From the NCBI GenBank assembly GCA_031177555.1, contig JAPSGM010000122.1:1-6177 (forward strand): a stretch of DNA of 6,177 bases, given 5' to 3'. The translations under genes and the position numbers were made by a program. Numbering within the stretch: the stretch's first letter is position 1; the number at the start of each line of letters is the position of its first letter. Under the pieces are notes generated by a model, which had not been told where the DNA came from, ran no database searches, and saw nothing but the letters and a program-made list of their open reading frames with translations. Below, piece after piece: positions 1-6,072 of the stretch. This DNA comes from Chloroflexota bacterium. Lineage in GTDB: Bacteria > Chloroflexota > Limnocylindria > QHBO01.

Positions 1-561
1 GAGCTGCAGGTGGAGGTGATCGAGTCGCGGCGATTCTCCCTGCGGGTCGACCCGACCTACGCGCGCCTCTCGGCCGGGATGCGCAGCGCCGAGGCCAGCG
101 AGACGGACCGCCAGCACGTCCGTGAGTTCGTGGGGCGGGCGCGCTTCTTCATCGACAACGTCAACCGACGCCGCGCGACCCTGCAGCGCATCGCCGAGTG
201 CCTCGTCGAGCGCCAGCAGGACTACCTGCTCCACGGCGTGCAGCACCTCGTCCCCCTCACGCGCGCCGAGGTCGGCGCGCTCATCGGGATGCACGAGTCG
301 ACCGTGAGCCGCGCGACGGCCGAGAAGTACGTGATGCTGCCGACCGGTGAGGTGGTCCCGTTCGGGCACTTCTTCACCGCCTCGCTGGGGGTGAAGGACC
401 AGATCCGCAAGATGATCGAGGCGGAGGACGCGGAGCACCCGCTCTCCGACCAGGAGATCGCGGATCGGCTTGCGGCGGAGGGCGTCGCCATCGCGCGCCG
501 GACGGTGGCCAAGTACCGGGACGAGCTGCAGCTGCTGCCCGCGCGCCTGCGCCGCCGGTAG
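1..561 (+). CDS. rpoN: RNA polymerase sigma-54 factor, C-terminal part (5' end outside window)
   Basis: This is the C-terminal 186 residues of sigma-54, the alternative sigma factor that directs RNA polymerase to -24/-12 promoters and needs an AAA+ enhancer-binding activator to melt DNA. The reading frame is open from base 1, so the gene is cut by the window edge; the family is usually about 400-500 residues. Visible are the end of the core-binding region (NRRRATLQRIAECLVERQQ, about codons 57-75), the helix-turn-helix with MHESTVSRAT (codons 97-106) followed by EKYVMLPTGEVVPFGHFF, and a C-terminal domain containing PLSDQEIADRLAAEG. The RpoN box is ARRTVAKYRD (bases 493-522), one residue short of the classical ARRTVAKYRE; it recognises the -24 element. 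The DNA-binding part appears intact, with no frameshift. The gene stops with TAG seven bases before the next start, so the two are probably co-transcribed. Identification is very secure; which promoters it serves cannot be told from the window. Confidence 0.97.
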   Translation, partial: ELQVEVIESRRFSLRVDPTYARLSAGMRSAEASETDRQHVREFVGRARFFIDNVNRRRATLQRIAECLVERQQDYLLHGVQHLVPLTRAEVGALIGMHESTVSRATAEKYVMLPTGEVVPFGHFFTASLGVKDQIRKMIEAEDAEHPLSDQEIADRLAAEGVAIARRTVAKYRDELQLLPARLRRR

Positions 562-568
562 CGCCAAC

Positions 569-2662
569 GTGCGCGCCGTTCTGCTCCGCTACCTGGCGGT
601 CGTGGGGATCGGAGTAAGCCTGCTCGCTGCGGTGCTGTTCATCGCGTCGACCGTGGATGGCCGCTCGCCATCGGTCCAGGCCATCGGGCTCACCCTGCGC
701 TCCTCCGACGACGATCGGCTGGCGCTGACCACGACCAGCATCGAGGTGCGGTTCAGCGAGCCGGTCAGGGCCGATACCGCAGAGGCCGCATTCCGGATCG
801 ATCCGGAGACGCGGGGCCAGTTCAGCTGGAGCGGGGCCGTGCTGCGCTTCACCCCGAGCCAGCGCCTGCCGCTGGAGACCGATTTCACCGTATCGATCGA
901 GGCCGGCGTGGTCGACGAGGCCGGGAACCGGATGGACCGGGCCGCCGACCAGTTCGCGTTCAGGACGGTCGGCCCACCCCGTGTCGCCATCACCGCCCCG
1001 CAGGACGGCGCGACGGAGGTGCCACTCGACAGCGAGATCGTGATCGAGTTCACCAACCTGATGGACACCGCGCTGGTGGAGGCAGCGATACGCGTCGTGC
1101 CAGCCCTCCCGTTCGAGGCGCGCTGGAGCGCGGAGCGCCTCAGCCTCGTGCCGGCCGACGGGTTGGAGGAGGGAACTCGCTACGTCGTCTCCATCGGCGC
1201 CGATGCCCGTGACGTCGCCGGCATCCCGCTGGACGCGGCGTTCACGTTCAGCTTCGAGACCACCAGCTTCCCGGTGCGTGCCGCCCAGCTCGTCCCGGCG
1301 GACGGCATCGAGGGCGTGGCGGCCATCAGCCCGGTGGCGGTCATCATGGACCGCGAGCTCGACACCGAGGCGGACGTGGAGGACCTCTTCAGCATCGAGC
1401 CCGAGGTGGCCGGGACGCTGGAGATCGTGGCGCCCCCCGGCGCCGCGGGCCTCGACGATCCCACGCCGCGCATCCTGCAGTTCGTGCCCTCCGCGCCGCT
1501 GGCCCACAGCACGACCTACCGAGTCTCGCTCGAGCCGGGACTGGTCGCGGCCGACGGCTCCCGGATGACCGAGCCCCTGGAATGGAGCTTCACCACCGCG
1601 GCGCCGCAGGACACCCTCAGCAACCAGGTCGTGTTCATCAGCGACCGGAGCGGCGTCGCCAACCTGTGGGCCATGAACCCCGACGGCAGCGGCCAGCGGC
1701 AGGTGACCGCGGAGCTCTCGCCGGTGATCGACTATGCGGTGGGGCCGGACGGCCGCCGCCTGGTGACGGGTGACGGCGCCGTGCTCGTGCGACAGGAGGC
1801 GGACGGGGCGGACCGGCGGGTGCTCACCGCCGCCGGCGTCCTGGAGTTCGATCCTGCCTGGGCGCCGGACGGCGCGCGGTTCGCCTTCGGGCGCGCGGAC
1901 CTCGACACCGGCGAGGGCCTCGGCATCTGGACGCTCGCCCCGGACGGGGGAGACGAGCGGGGGATCGTCGCCCTGGACGAGGAGTCCGCCGCCCCCGGCC
2001 AGTCCATGGATCCGGACGGGGTGGCTCCGATCCTGCGCGCGCCGCGCTACGCGCCGGACGGCGAGGCGCTGGCCTTCGTGGACACCTCCGGGCGGGTCGG
2101 CGTGCTGGACCTCGCCACCGAGCGGCTCATCCTGGCCCGGTTCGACGCGGCGGGGCCGCCGGTCTGGCTGCCGGACGCGAGCGCCTTTCTGGTCAGCGGC
2201 CTGCCCGCCGGCATCGACCCGCCGGCGGCCGGAGAGCCGCTGGCCCGGCTCGACCCGGCGACGCTCGGCCTCGGGTCCGGCGAGATCGCGGCGCTGACCA
2301 TCGGCAGCCTGGATCGCGTCGGCTCCAGCGTGGCGCCGTTCGACCTGCTGCCCGGCGCGGCGCGTCCGGCGGTGGGCGACGACCAGCTCCTGTTCGTGAC
2401 CCTGCAGCGTGGCGGTGACGATGCGGCCGGGGAGCTGTGGCTGGCCAGCGACCCGGAGGCTCCCCGGGTGACACGTCAGCTGCTGCTCGATGGCGGGGCG
2501 CAGGCGCTGTCGGCGGCCTTCGGGGCCGAGCGAGGCTCGGTGGTCGTCTCGCGCGGCTCTCCGGAGGGAACGGTCGGCGGTGGGATCTGGCTGGTCGACC
2601 TGCTGCTCGACCGCCAAACGCAGCTGTCCGAGGACGGCCGGCAGGCCACCTGGCGGCCCTGA
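569..2662 (+). CDS. Membrane-anchored or exported protein: three Ig-like (Big_5/SbsA-type) domains plus TolB-like beta-propeller
   Basis: Function unknown; the fold is readable. Translation probably begins at GTG 569, seven bases after rpoN ends, because this start places a hydrophobic segment (about residues 8-27, LAVVGIGVSLLAAVLFIAS) directly at the N-terminus; a weak GGTAG lies at 557-561. The frame stays open upstream inside rpoN, but that stretch is Arg/Ser/Pro/Cys-rich shadow sequence. No lipobox cysteine is present, so it is a signal anchor or signal peptide. Three consecutive Ig-like modules follow, about residues 36-134, 135-234 and 235-345. Each has the SbsA/Big_5 pattern: an early VRFSEPV- or VIEFTNLMDT-like strand, a TxYxVSIxxxxxDxxG turn, and an ending such as FAFRT, FSFETT or WSFTT. 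Residues about 352-697 carry PD40/WD40-like propeller repeats, for example VFISDRSGVANLWAMNPDGS, then APDGARFAFG and APDGEALAFV. The likely site is the cell surface or extracytoplasmic space, in binding or scaffolding. The 697 residues contain no lysine and no cysteine. No catalytic motif was recognised. Confidence 0.9.
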   Translation: MRAVLLRYLAVVGIGVSLLAAVLFIASTVDGRSPSVQAIGLTLRSSDDDRLALTTTSIEVRFSEPVRADTAEAAFRIDPETRGQFSWSGAVLRFTPSQRLPLETDFTVSIEAGVVDEAGNRMDRAADQFAFRTVGPPRVAITAPQDGATEVPLDSEIVIEFTNLMDTALVEAAIRVVPALPFEARWSAERLSLVPADGLEEGTRYVVSIGADARDVAGIPLDAAFTFSFETTSFPVRAAQLVPADGIEGVAAISPVAVIMDRELDTEADVEDLFSIEPEVAGTLEIVAPPGAAGLDDPTPRILQFVPSAPLAHSTTYRVSLEPGLVAADGSRMTEPLEWSFTTAAPQDTLSNQVVFISDRSGVANLWAMNPDGSGQRQVTAELSPVIDYAVGPDGRRLVTGDGAVLVRQEADGADRRVLTAAGVLEFDPAWAPDGARFAFGRADLDTGEGLGIWTLAPDGGDERGIVALDEESAAPGQSMDPDGVAPILRAPRYAPDGEALAFVDTSGRVGVLDLATERLILARFDAAGPPVWLPDASAFLVSGLPAGIDPPAAGEPLARLDPATLGLGSGEIAALTIGSLDRVGSSVAPFDLLPGAARPAVGDDQLLFVTLQRGGDDAAGELWLASDPEAPRVTRQLLLDGGAQALSAAFGAERGSVVVSRGSPEGTVGGGIWLVDLLLDRQTQLSEDGRQATWRP

Positions 2663-2691
2663 CGCAGGCCGCCGGCCGCGCCCGGGTTCGG

Positions 2692-2721
2692 TTGACCGGG
2701 CCGAGGACGCGGGGCTACCAT
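2692..2721 (+). promoter_or_regulatory. Putative sigma-70-type promoter upstream of hppA
   Basis: TTGACC at 2692-2697 (5 of 6 to the -35 consensus) and TACCAT at 2716-2721 (4 of 6 to TATAAT, with the key TA at the start and T at the end) are separated by 18 bases. It lies 29 bases after the stop of the propeller gene. Transcription would start near 2728 and give a leader of about 125 bases before hppA. An inverted repeat, GCCCGG at 2680-2685 and CCGGGC at 2696-2701, overlaps the -35 box. The match is by eye; in GC-rich DNA such AT-leaning hexamers at this spacing are uncommon, which supports it. Confidence 0.6.
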
Positions 2722-2733
2722 ACCGCCGCCTCG

Positions 2734-2763
2734 CTGGCGGGCGCTGCTGCACTCTCCCGCCGG
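2734..2763 (+). other. Stem-loop in the predicted hppA leader
   Basis: CTGGCGGG (2734-2741) pairs with CCCGCCGG (2756-2763), giving eight pairs including one U-G, around a 14-base loop. It sits a few bases after the predicted transcription start. There is no T-run after it, so it does not look like an intrinsic terminator; it may stabilise the 5' end of the mRNA. No known riboswitch consensus was recognised in the leader. Confidence 0.35.
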
Positions 2764-2843
2764 CGTTTCCGTGTGTCAGACCGGTCCGCGTCCGTGGTCC
2801 GGCGCGGCCGAGAGCGGGCGATGCTCGCGGTTCCACCACCACT

Positions 2844-2849
2844 GGAGGA
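2844..2849 (+). promoter_or_regulatory. Ribosome binding site of hppA
   Basis: GGAGGA ends three bases before the ATG at 2853, so GGAGG has a four-base spacing. It is the clearest Shine-Dalgarno sequence in the window and fixes the hppA start. The frame continues upstream into the previous gene, but no start there has a comparable site, and only the ATG at 2853 gives a normal N-terminal membrane helix. Confidence 0.85.
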
Positions 2850-2852
2850 TCA

Positions 2853-5084
2853 ATGAACGTCCAGCTGCTGACCTGGGTGGTCCCGATCGCGGGCCTCGCC
2901 GCGGTCGCCTTCGCGCTCTACCTCGCCTCGGACGTCCTGCGCCGGGACAAGGGCCCGCAGGCCATGCAGGACGTGGCCGATACTATCCGGGAGGGAGCCG
3001 ACGCGTTCGTCAAGCGCCAGTACACGACCATCGCCGGGCTGGCACTGGTTGGCGCCCTCGTCATCGGCGTCGTCATCTACCTGGTCGAGACGCCGGATGT
3101 GGCGGACGTCCCGGAGCTGGCCGGCGCACCCATCGCCATCATGACCGCGGTCGCCTTCCTGGTCGGAGCGGCGTGCTCCATGGCCTCGGGCATCATCGGC
3201 ATGTTCATCAGCGTCCGCTCGAACGTGCGGACCGCGGCCGCGGCCCGGCGCAGCCTGGTCGAGGCAGTGCAGGTCGCCATGCGGGGAGGCGCCGTCTCCG
3301 GCTTCCTGGTGGTGGCCCTCAGCCTGCTCGGCGTGTGGGGCATCTTCATGGCCTACGAGACGCTCATTGGCGACGTGACCGTGGACCAGGCGCCGTTTCT
3401 GATCGTTGGCTTCGGCTTCGGCGCCAGCTTCGTGGCCCTCTTCGCCCAGCTGGGCGGCGGCATCTACACCAAGGCCGCCGACGTCGGCTCCGACCTGGTC
3501 GGCAAGGTGGAGGCCGGCATCCCGGAGGACGACCCGCGTAACGCCGGCGTGATCGCCGACCTGGTTGGCGACAACGTGGGCGACTGCGCCGGCCGAGGCG
3601 CGGACCTGTTCGAGTCAACCGCCGCAGAGAACATCGGCGCCATGATCCTGGGCGTCACCGTCTACGGGCTCGCCGTCGCCAACCAATGGCCCAACCCGCA
3701 ACTGTGGATCTTCTTCCCGCTGGTCGTCCGCGCCTTCGGCCTGCTGGCCACCATCGTGGCCATGTTCTTCATCCGCGGCAGCGAGACCGAGAACCCCATG
3801 AACATCCTCAACAGGGGCTACTGGGTCACCACCATCCTGTCGGTCGGCGGCCTGGCGCTCACGACATGGCTGATGATGGACACTGCCGGCCAGCTGCCCA
3901 GCAGCGGCATCCCGCCCTGGGTCTTCTTCTTCGGCGCCGGGCTGATCGGCCTGGCGACGAGTGTCGTATTTGTCTACATCACTCAGTACTACACCGCGGG
4001 AACGTTCCGCCCGGTGCGCGAGATTGCCGAGGCCTCCAAGACAGGCCCGGCCACGAACATCATCAGCGGCACTGCGGTCGCATTCGAGACGACGTTCGTC
4101 ACCGCCGTGTCCATCGGCCTGGCGCTGCTGGCCTCCTACTGGCTGGGTGAACAGGCCTTCGAGGGCATCCAGGGCGCCGTGCATGGTGGCGTGTTCGGCA
4201 CCGCCGTGGCCACCATGGGCATGCTGATGACCACGGCCTACATCCTCGCCATGGACACGTTCGGCCCCATCACCGATAACGCCGGCGGCGTGGCGGAGTT
4301 CAGCCGCGCCGAGGCCGGAGCACGGGAGATTACCGACCGCCTCGACGCCGTCGGCAACACGACCAAGGCCCTGACCAAGGGCTACGCCATCGCCAGCGCC
4401 AGCCTCGCCGCCTTCCTGCTGTTCAGCGCCTATATCGACAAGGTCAACCTGATCCTGGGCAACCAGATCGAGAACGGCACCCGCGCCGCGGGCACGCTGC
4501 TGGAGGCGGTCAACCTGGCCGACGTCAGCGTCTTCGTGGCCGCACTCATCGGCGCCATGCTGGTCTACTTCTTCAGCTCACTGGCGATCCGGGCGGTGGG
4601 GACCACGGCCCAGTCGATCATCGTGGAGGTCCGCCGCCAGTTCCGCGAGATGCCCGGCATCATGGACTACACCCAGCGCCCGGACTATGCCCGGGTGGTG
4701 GACATCACCACCCGCGCCGCTCTGCGCGAGATGGTTGCACCGGGACTGGTGGCCGTCGCGACCCCGATCGCGGTGGGCCTTCTGCTGGGGCACGAGGCGG
4801 TGGCCGGAATGCTGATGGTGGGCACCATCGCCGGCGTGCTGCTGGCGACCACGCTGAACAACGGCGGCGGCGCCTGGGACAACGCCAAGAAGTTCATCGA
4901 GGCGGGGCACCTGCGAGACGAGGCCGGCGAGGTGATCGGCAAGGGGACGCCGGCCCACGCGGCGGCGGTGGTGGGGGACACCGTCGGGGACCCGTTCAAG
5001 GACACCGCCGGCCCGTCACTGCACGTCCTGGTGAAGCTGCTGGCCACCATCACCCTGGTGCTGGCCCCGCTCTTCATCCGCTAG
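2853..5084 (+). CDS. hppA: K+-independent, proton-pumping membrane pyrophosphatase
   Basis: An integral membrane pump (TC 3.A.10) that hydrolyses cytosolic pyrophosphate to two phosphates and exports protons. It is 743 residues long, in the usual family range, with many hydrophobic helices (about 16 expected). The active-site signatures are all present: DVGSDLVGKVE (210-220) and EDDPRN (225-230), GDNVGDCAGRGADLFES (239-255), DNAGGVAEF before the ion-selectivity segment, NNGGGAWDNAKK (669-680), and GDTVGDPFKDTAGPS (708-722). In the segment GNTTKALTKG (501-510), Lys505 and Thr508 occupy the positions that mark K+-independent enzymes; K+-dependent ones have Ala and Gly there. Proton rather than sodium pumping is inferred from this subfamily. 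ITQYYT at 376-381 has Gln where many bacterial members have Glu, but plant enzymes also vary here. It has its own predicted promoter and strong ribosome site, and is followed after 62 bases by uppP in the same direction. Almost all of its few lysines lie in or near conserved motifs. Confidence 0.97.
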   Translation: MNVQLLTWVVPIAGLAAVAFALYLASDVLRRDKGPQAMQDVADTIREGADAFVKRQYTTIAGLALVGALVIGVVIYLVETPDVADVPELAGAPIAIMTAVAFLVGAACSMASGIIGMFISVRSNVRTAAAARRSLVEAVQVAMRGGAVSGFLVVALSLLGVWGIFMAYETLIGDVTVDQAPFLIVGFGFGASFVALFAQLGGGIYTKAADVGSDLVGKVEAGIPEDDPRNAGVIADLVGDNVGDCAGRGADLFESTAAENIGAMILGVTVYGLAVANQWPNPQLWIFFPLVVRAFGLLATIVAMFFIRGSETENPMNILNRGYWVTTILSVGGLALTTWLMMDTAGQLPSSGIPPWVFFFGAGLIGLATSVVFVYITQYYTAGTFRPVREIAEASKTGPATNIISGTAVAFETTFVTAVSIGLALLASYWLGEQAFEGIQGAVHGGVFGTAVATMGMLMTTAYILAMDTFGPITDNAGGVAEFSRAEAGAREITDRLDAVGNTTKALTKGYAIASASLAAFLLFSAYIDKVNLILGNQIENGTRAAGTLLEAVNLADVSVFVAALIGAMLVYFFSSLAIRAVGTTAQSIIVEVRRQFREMPGIMDYTQRPDYARVVDITTRAALREMVAPGLVAVATPIAVGLLLGHEAVAGMLMVGTIAGVLLATTLNNGGGAWDNAKKFIEAGHLRDEAGEVIGKGTPAHAAAVVGDTVGDPFKDTAGPSLHVLVKLLATITLVLAPLFIR

Positions 5085-5094
5085 GACGCGGGGA

Positions 5095-5136
5095 CCGATG
5101 ACGCCGCGGCCGCCGACGCAGGCGGCCGCGCATCGG
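5095..5136 (+). other. Long GC-rich stem-loop between hppA and uppP
   Basis: An inner stem of ten perfect pairs (CGCGGCCGCC at 5105-5114 with GGCGGCCGCG at 5121-5130) closes a six-base loop, GACGCA. An outer stem of six pairs (CCGATG at 5095-5100 with CATCGG at 5131-5136) continues it after a four-base bulge, ACGC. It starts ten bases after the hppA stop and ends ten bases before the uppP ATG. No T-run follows, so it is not a standard terminator. Its position suggests mRNA stabilisation, processing, or control of access to the uppP start. Confidence 0.6.
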
Positions 5137-5146
5137 GCCTGAGCCG

Positions 5147-5992
5147 ATGGACATCGTCTTCCAGGCCATCCTCATCGGCATCATCCAGGGGCTGACCGAG
5201 TTCATTCCGATCAGCTCCAGCGCGCACCTGGAGCTCACCCCCTGGATCGCCGGCTGGGAGCAGGACGGGCTGATCGGCAGCCTGGCCTTCGACGTGTTCC
5301 TGCACCTGGGCACGCTGACCGCGCTGCTGGGCTACTTCTGGCGGGACTGGATCCGGCTCATCGCGGCCTTCCTCGCCAGCGTGGGGGAGCGGCGCATCGG
5401 CGCCGACCCGGACCGCCGGCTGGCGTGGCTGCTGGCGCTGGCCACCGTGCCGGCGGCGGTCATCGGCTTCGTGGGCGAGGATCTCATCGACCGGGCGCTG
5501 CACGGCGGATCGGACACGGCGCGCCTGGCCATCGCCGGCTTCCTGGTGGTCGGCGGGCTGGCGCTGTTCGTGGCGGACCGGCTCGGGAGCCGGACCCGGG
5601 ACCTCGGCCACGTGGGCGTGCCGGCGGCGCTGACCATCGGCTTCAGCCAGGCGATGGCGCTGCTCCCGGGCATCAGCCGCTCGGGGGCCACCATCACCGC
5701 CGGGCTGGCCATGGGCCTGACCCGCGAGGCGGCCGCTCGCTTCAGCTTCCTGCTGGCCACCCCGATCACGCTGGGAGCCGGACTCTACGGTTCGCGCGAC
5801 CTGCTTACCGAGACGCATACCGGGCCCGAATGGCTGGCGATCGGCGGCGGCTTCGCAGCCGCGGCGCTGTCCGGGATGCTGGCCATCGGCTTCCTGCTGG
5901 CCTGGCTGCGGACGCGCTCGGTGGCGGTATTCAGCATCTACCGCCTCGCCTTCGCGGCGCTGGTCGTCGTCCTGGTGCTCGCCGGCCGCTGA
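5147..5992 (+). CDS. uppP: Undecaprenyl-diphosphatase (UppP/BacA family)
   Basis: A polytopic inner-membrane enzyme that removes one phosphate from undecaprenyl diphosphate, regenerating the lipid carrier for peptidoglycan and other envelope polymers; extra copies of the family are known to give bacitracin resistance. It is 281 residues long, close to the 273 of the E. coli enzyme. Both signature regions are present: QGLTEFIPISSSAHL (14-28), which contains the (E/Q)xxxE motif as Gln14 and Glu18 plus His27, and LLPGISRSGATIT (172-184) with Arg178, equivalent to the catalytic Arg174 in E. coli. About eight hydrophobic helices are evident. ATG 5147 is the only sensible start, since the signature begins at residue 14. 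Its Shine-Dalgarno is weak (a GAG at 5141-5143), and a strong stem-loop ends ten bases before the ATG, so translation may depend on hppA transcription or on RNA folding. The protein contains no lysine and no cysteine. Confidence 0.96.
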   Translation: MDIVFQAILIGIIQGLTEFIPISSSAHLELTPWIAGWEQDGLIGSLAFDVFLHLGTLTALLGYFWRDWIRLIAAFLASVGERRIGADPDRRLAWLLALATVPAAVIGFVGEDLIDRALHGGSDTARLAIAGFLVVGGLALFVADRLGSRTRDLGHVGVPAALTIGFSQAMALLPGISRSGATITAGLAMGLTREAAARFSFLLATPITLGAGLYGSRDLLTETHTGPEWLAIGGGFAAAALSGMLAIGFLLAWLRTRSVAVFSIYRLAFAALVVVLVLAGR

Positions 5993-6022
5993 CGCGCGGG
6001 AGGTGCGTGGGCCGCGCGGTCA
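5990..6022 (+). other. Stem-loop overlapping the uppP stop codon
   Basis: TGACGCGCGG (5990-5999), which begins with the stop codon itself, pairs with CCGCGC-G-GTCA (6012-6022) with one bulged G and a 12-base loop. It is followed by GC-rich sequence and only a short TTT at 6036-6038, so it is at best an unconventional terminator for the hppA-uppP transcript, or a 3'-end stabiliser. Confidence 0.4.
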
Positions 6023-6036
6023 CGGGCAGCGGGCCT

Positions 6037-6065
6037 TTGACACCCGGCCACCCGGGCAATACAAT
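6037..6065 (+). promoter_or_regulatory. Near-consensus housekeeping (sigma-70-type) promoter
   Basis: TTGACA at 6037-6042 is a perfect -35 box and TACAAT at 6060-6065 matches the -10 box at five of six positions, with the optimal 17-base spacer. It is the best promoter match in the window and stands out from very GC-rich surroundings. Transcription would start about 6070-6073. No sigma-54-type -24/-12 pair was seen here. Confidence 0.82.
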
Positions 6066-6072
6066 TCGCGCC

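Noticed and set aside
470..568. Extension of the Ig/propeller gene upstream to an ATG inside rpoN
   Set aside because: The added 33 residues are Arg/Ser/Pro/Cys-rich antisense-like shadow of rpoN in another frame and would bury the N-terminal hydrophobic segment; GTG 569 gives a normal signal or anchor start.
374..2842. Long open frame on the minus strand (822 codons)
   Set aside because: It lies opposite rpoN and the propeller gene, and its protein is Arg/Gly/Pro/His-rich low-complexity sequence typical of the antisense frame of GC-rich genes; no domain was recognised.
2490..2852. Extension of hppA upstream by 121 residues
   Set aside because: It would overlap the end of the propeller gene in another frame and ignore the strong GGAGGA site before ATG 2853; the added residues have no HppA similarity.
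3040..3054. TGGCAC followed by TTGG, resembling a sigma-54 -24/-12 promoter
   Set aside because: The -12 element should be TTGC with a fixed ten-base offset of GG to GC; this does not fit and lies within hppA coding sequence.
5186..5200. Gln14 in UppP as loss of a catalytic Glu (E. coli Glu17)
   Set aside because: The family motif is described as (E/Q)xxxE and many active members have Gln here; Glu18, His27 and Arg178 are all present.
3615..5818. Several minus-strand open frames opposite hppA and uppP (3615-4184, 4578-4958, 5081-5818)
   Set aside because: Same composition as other GC-driven shadows, with no motif or ribosome site, and the opposing genes are certain.
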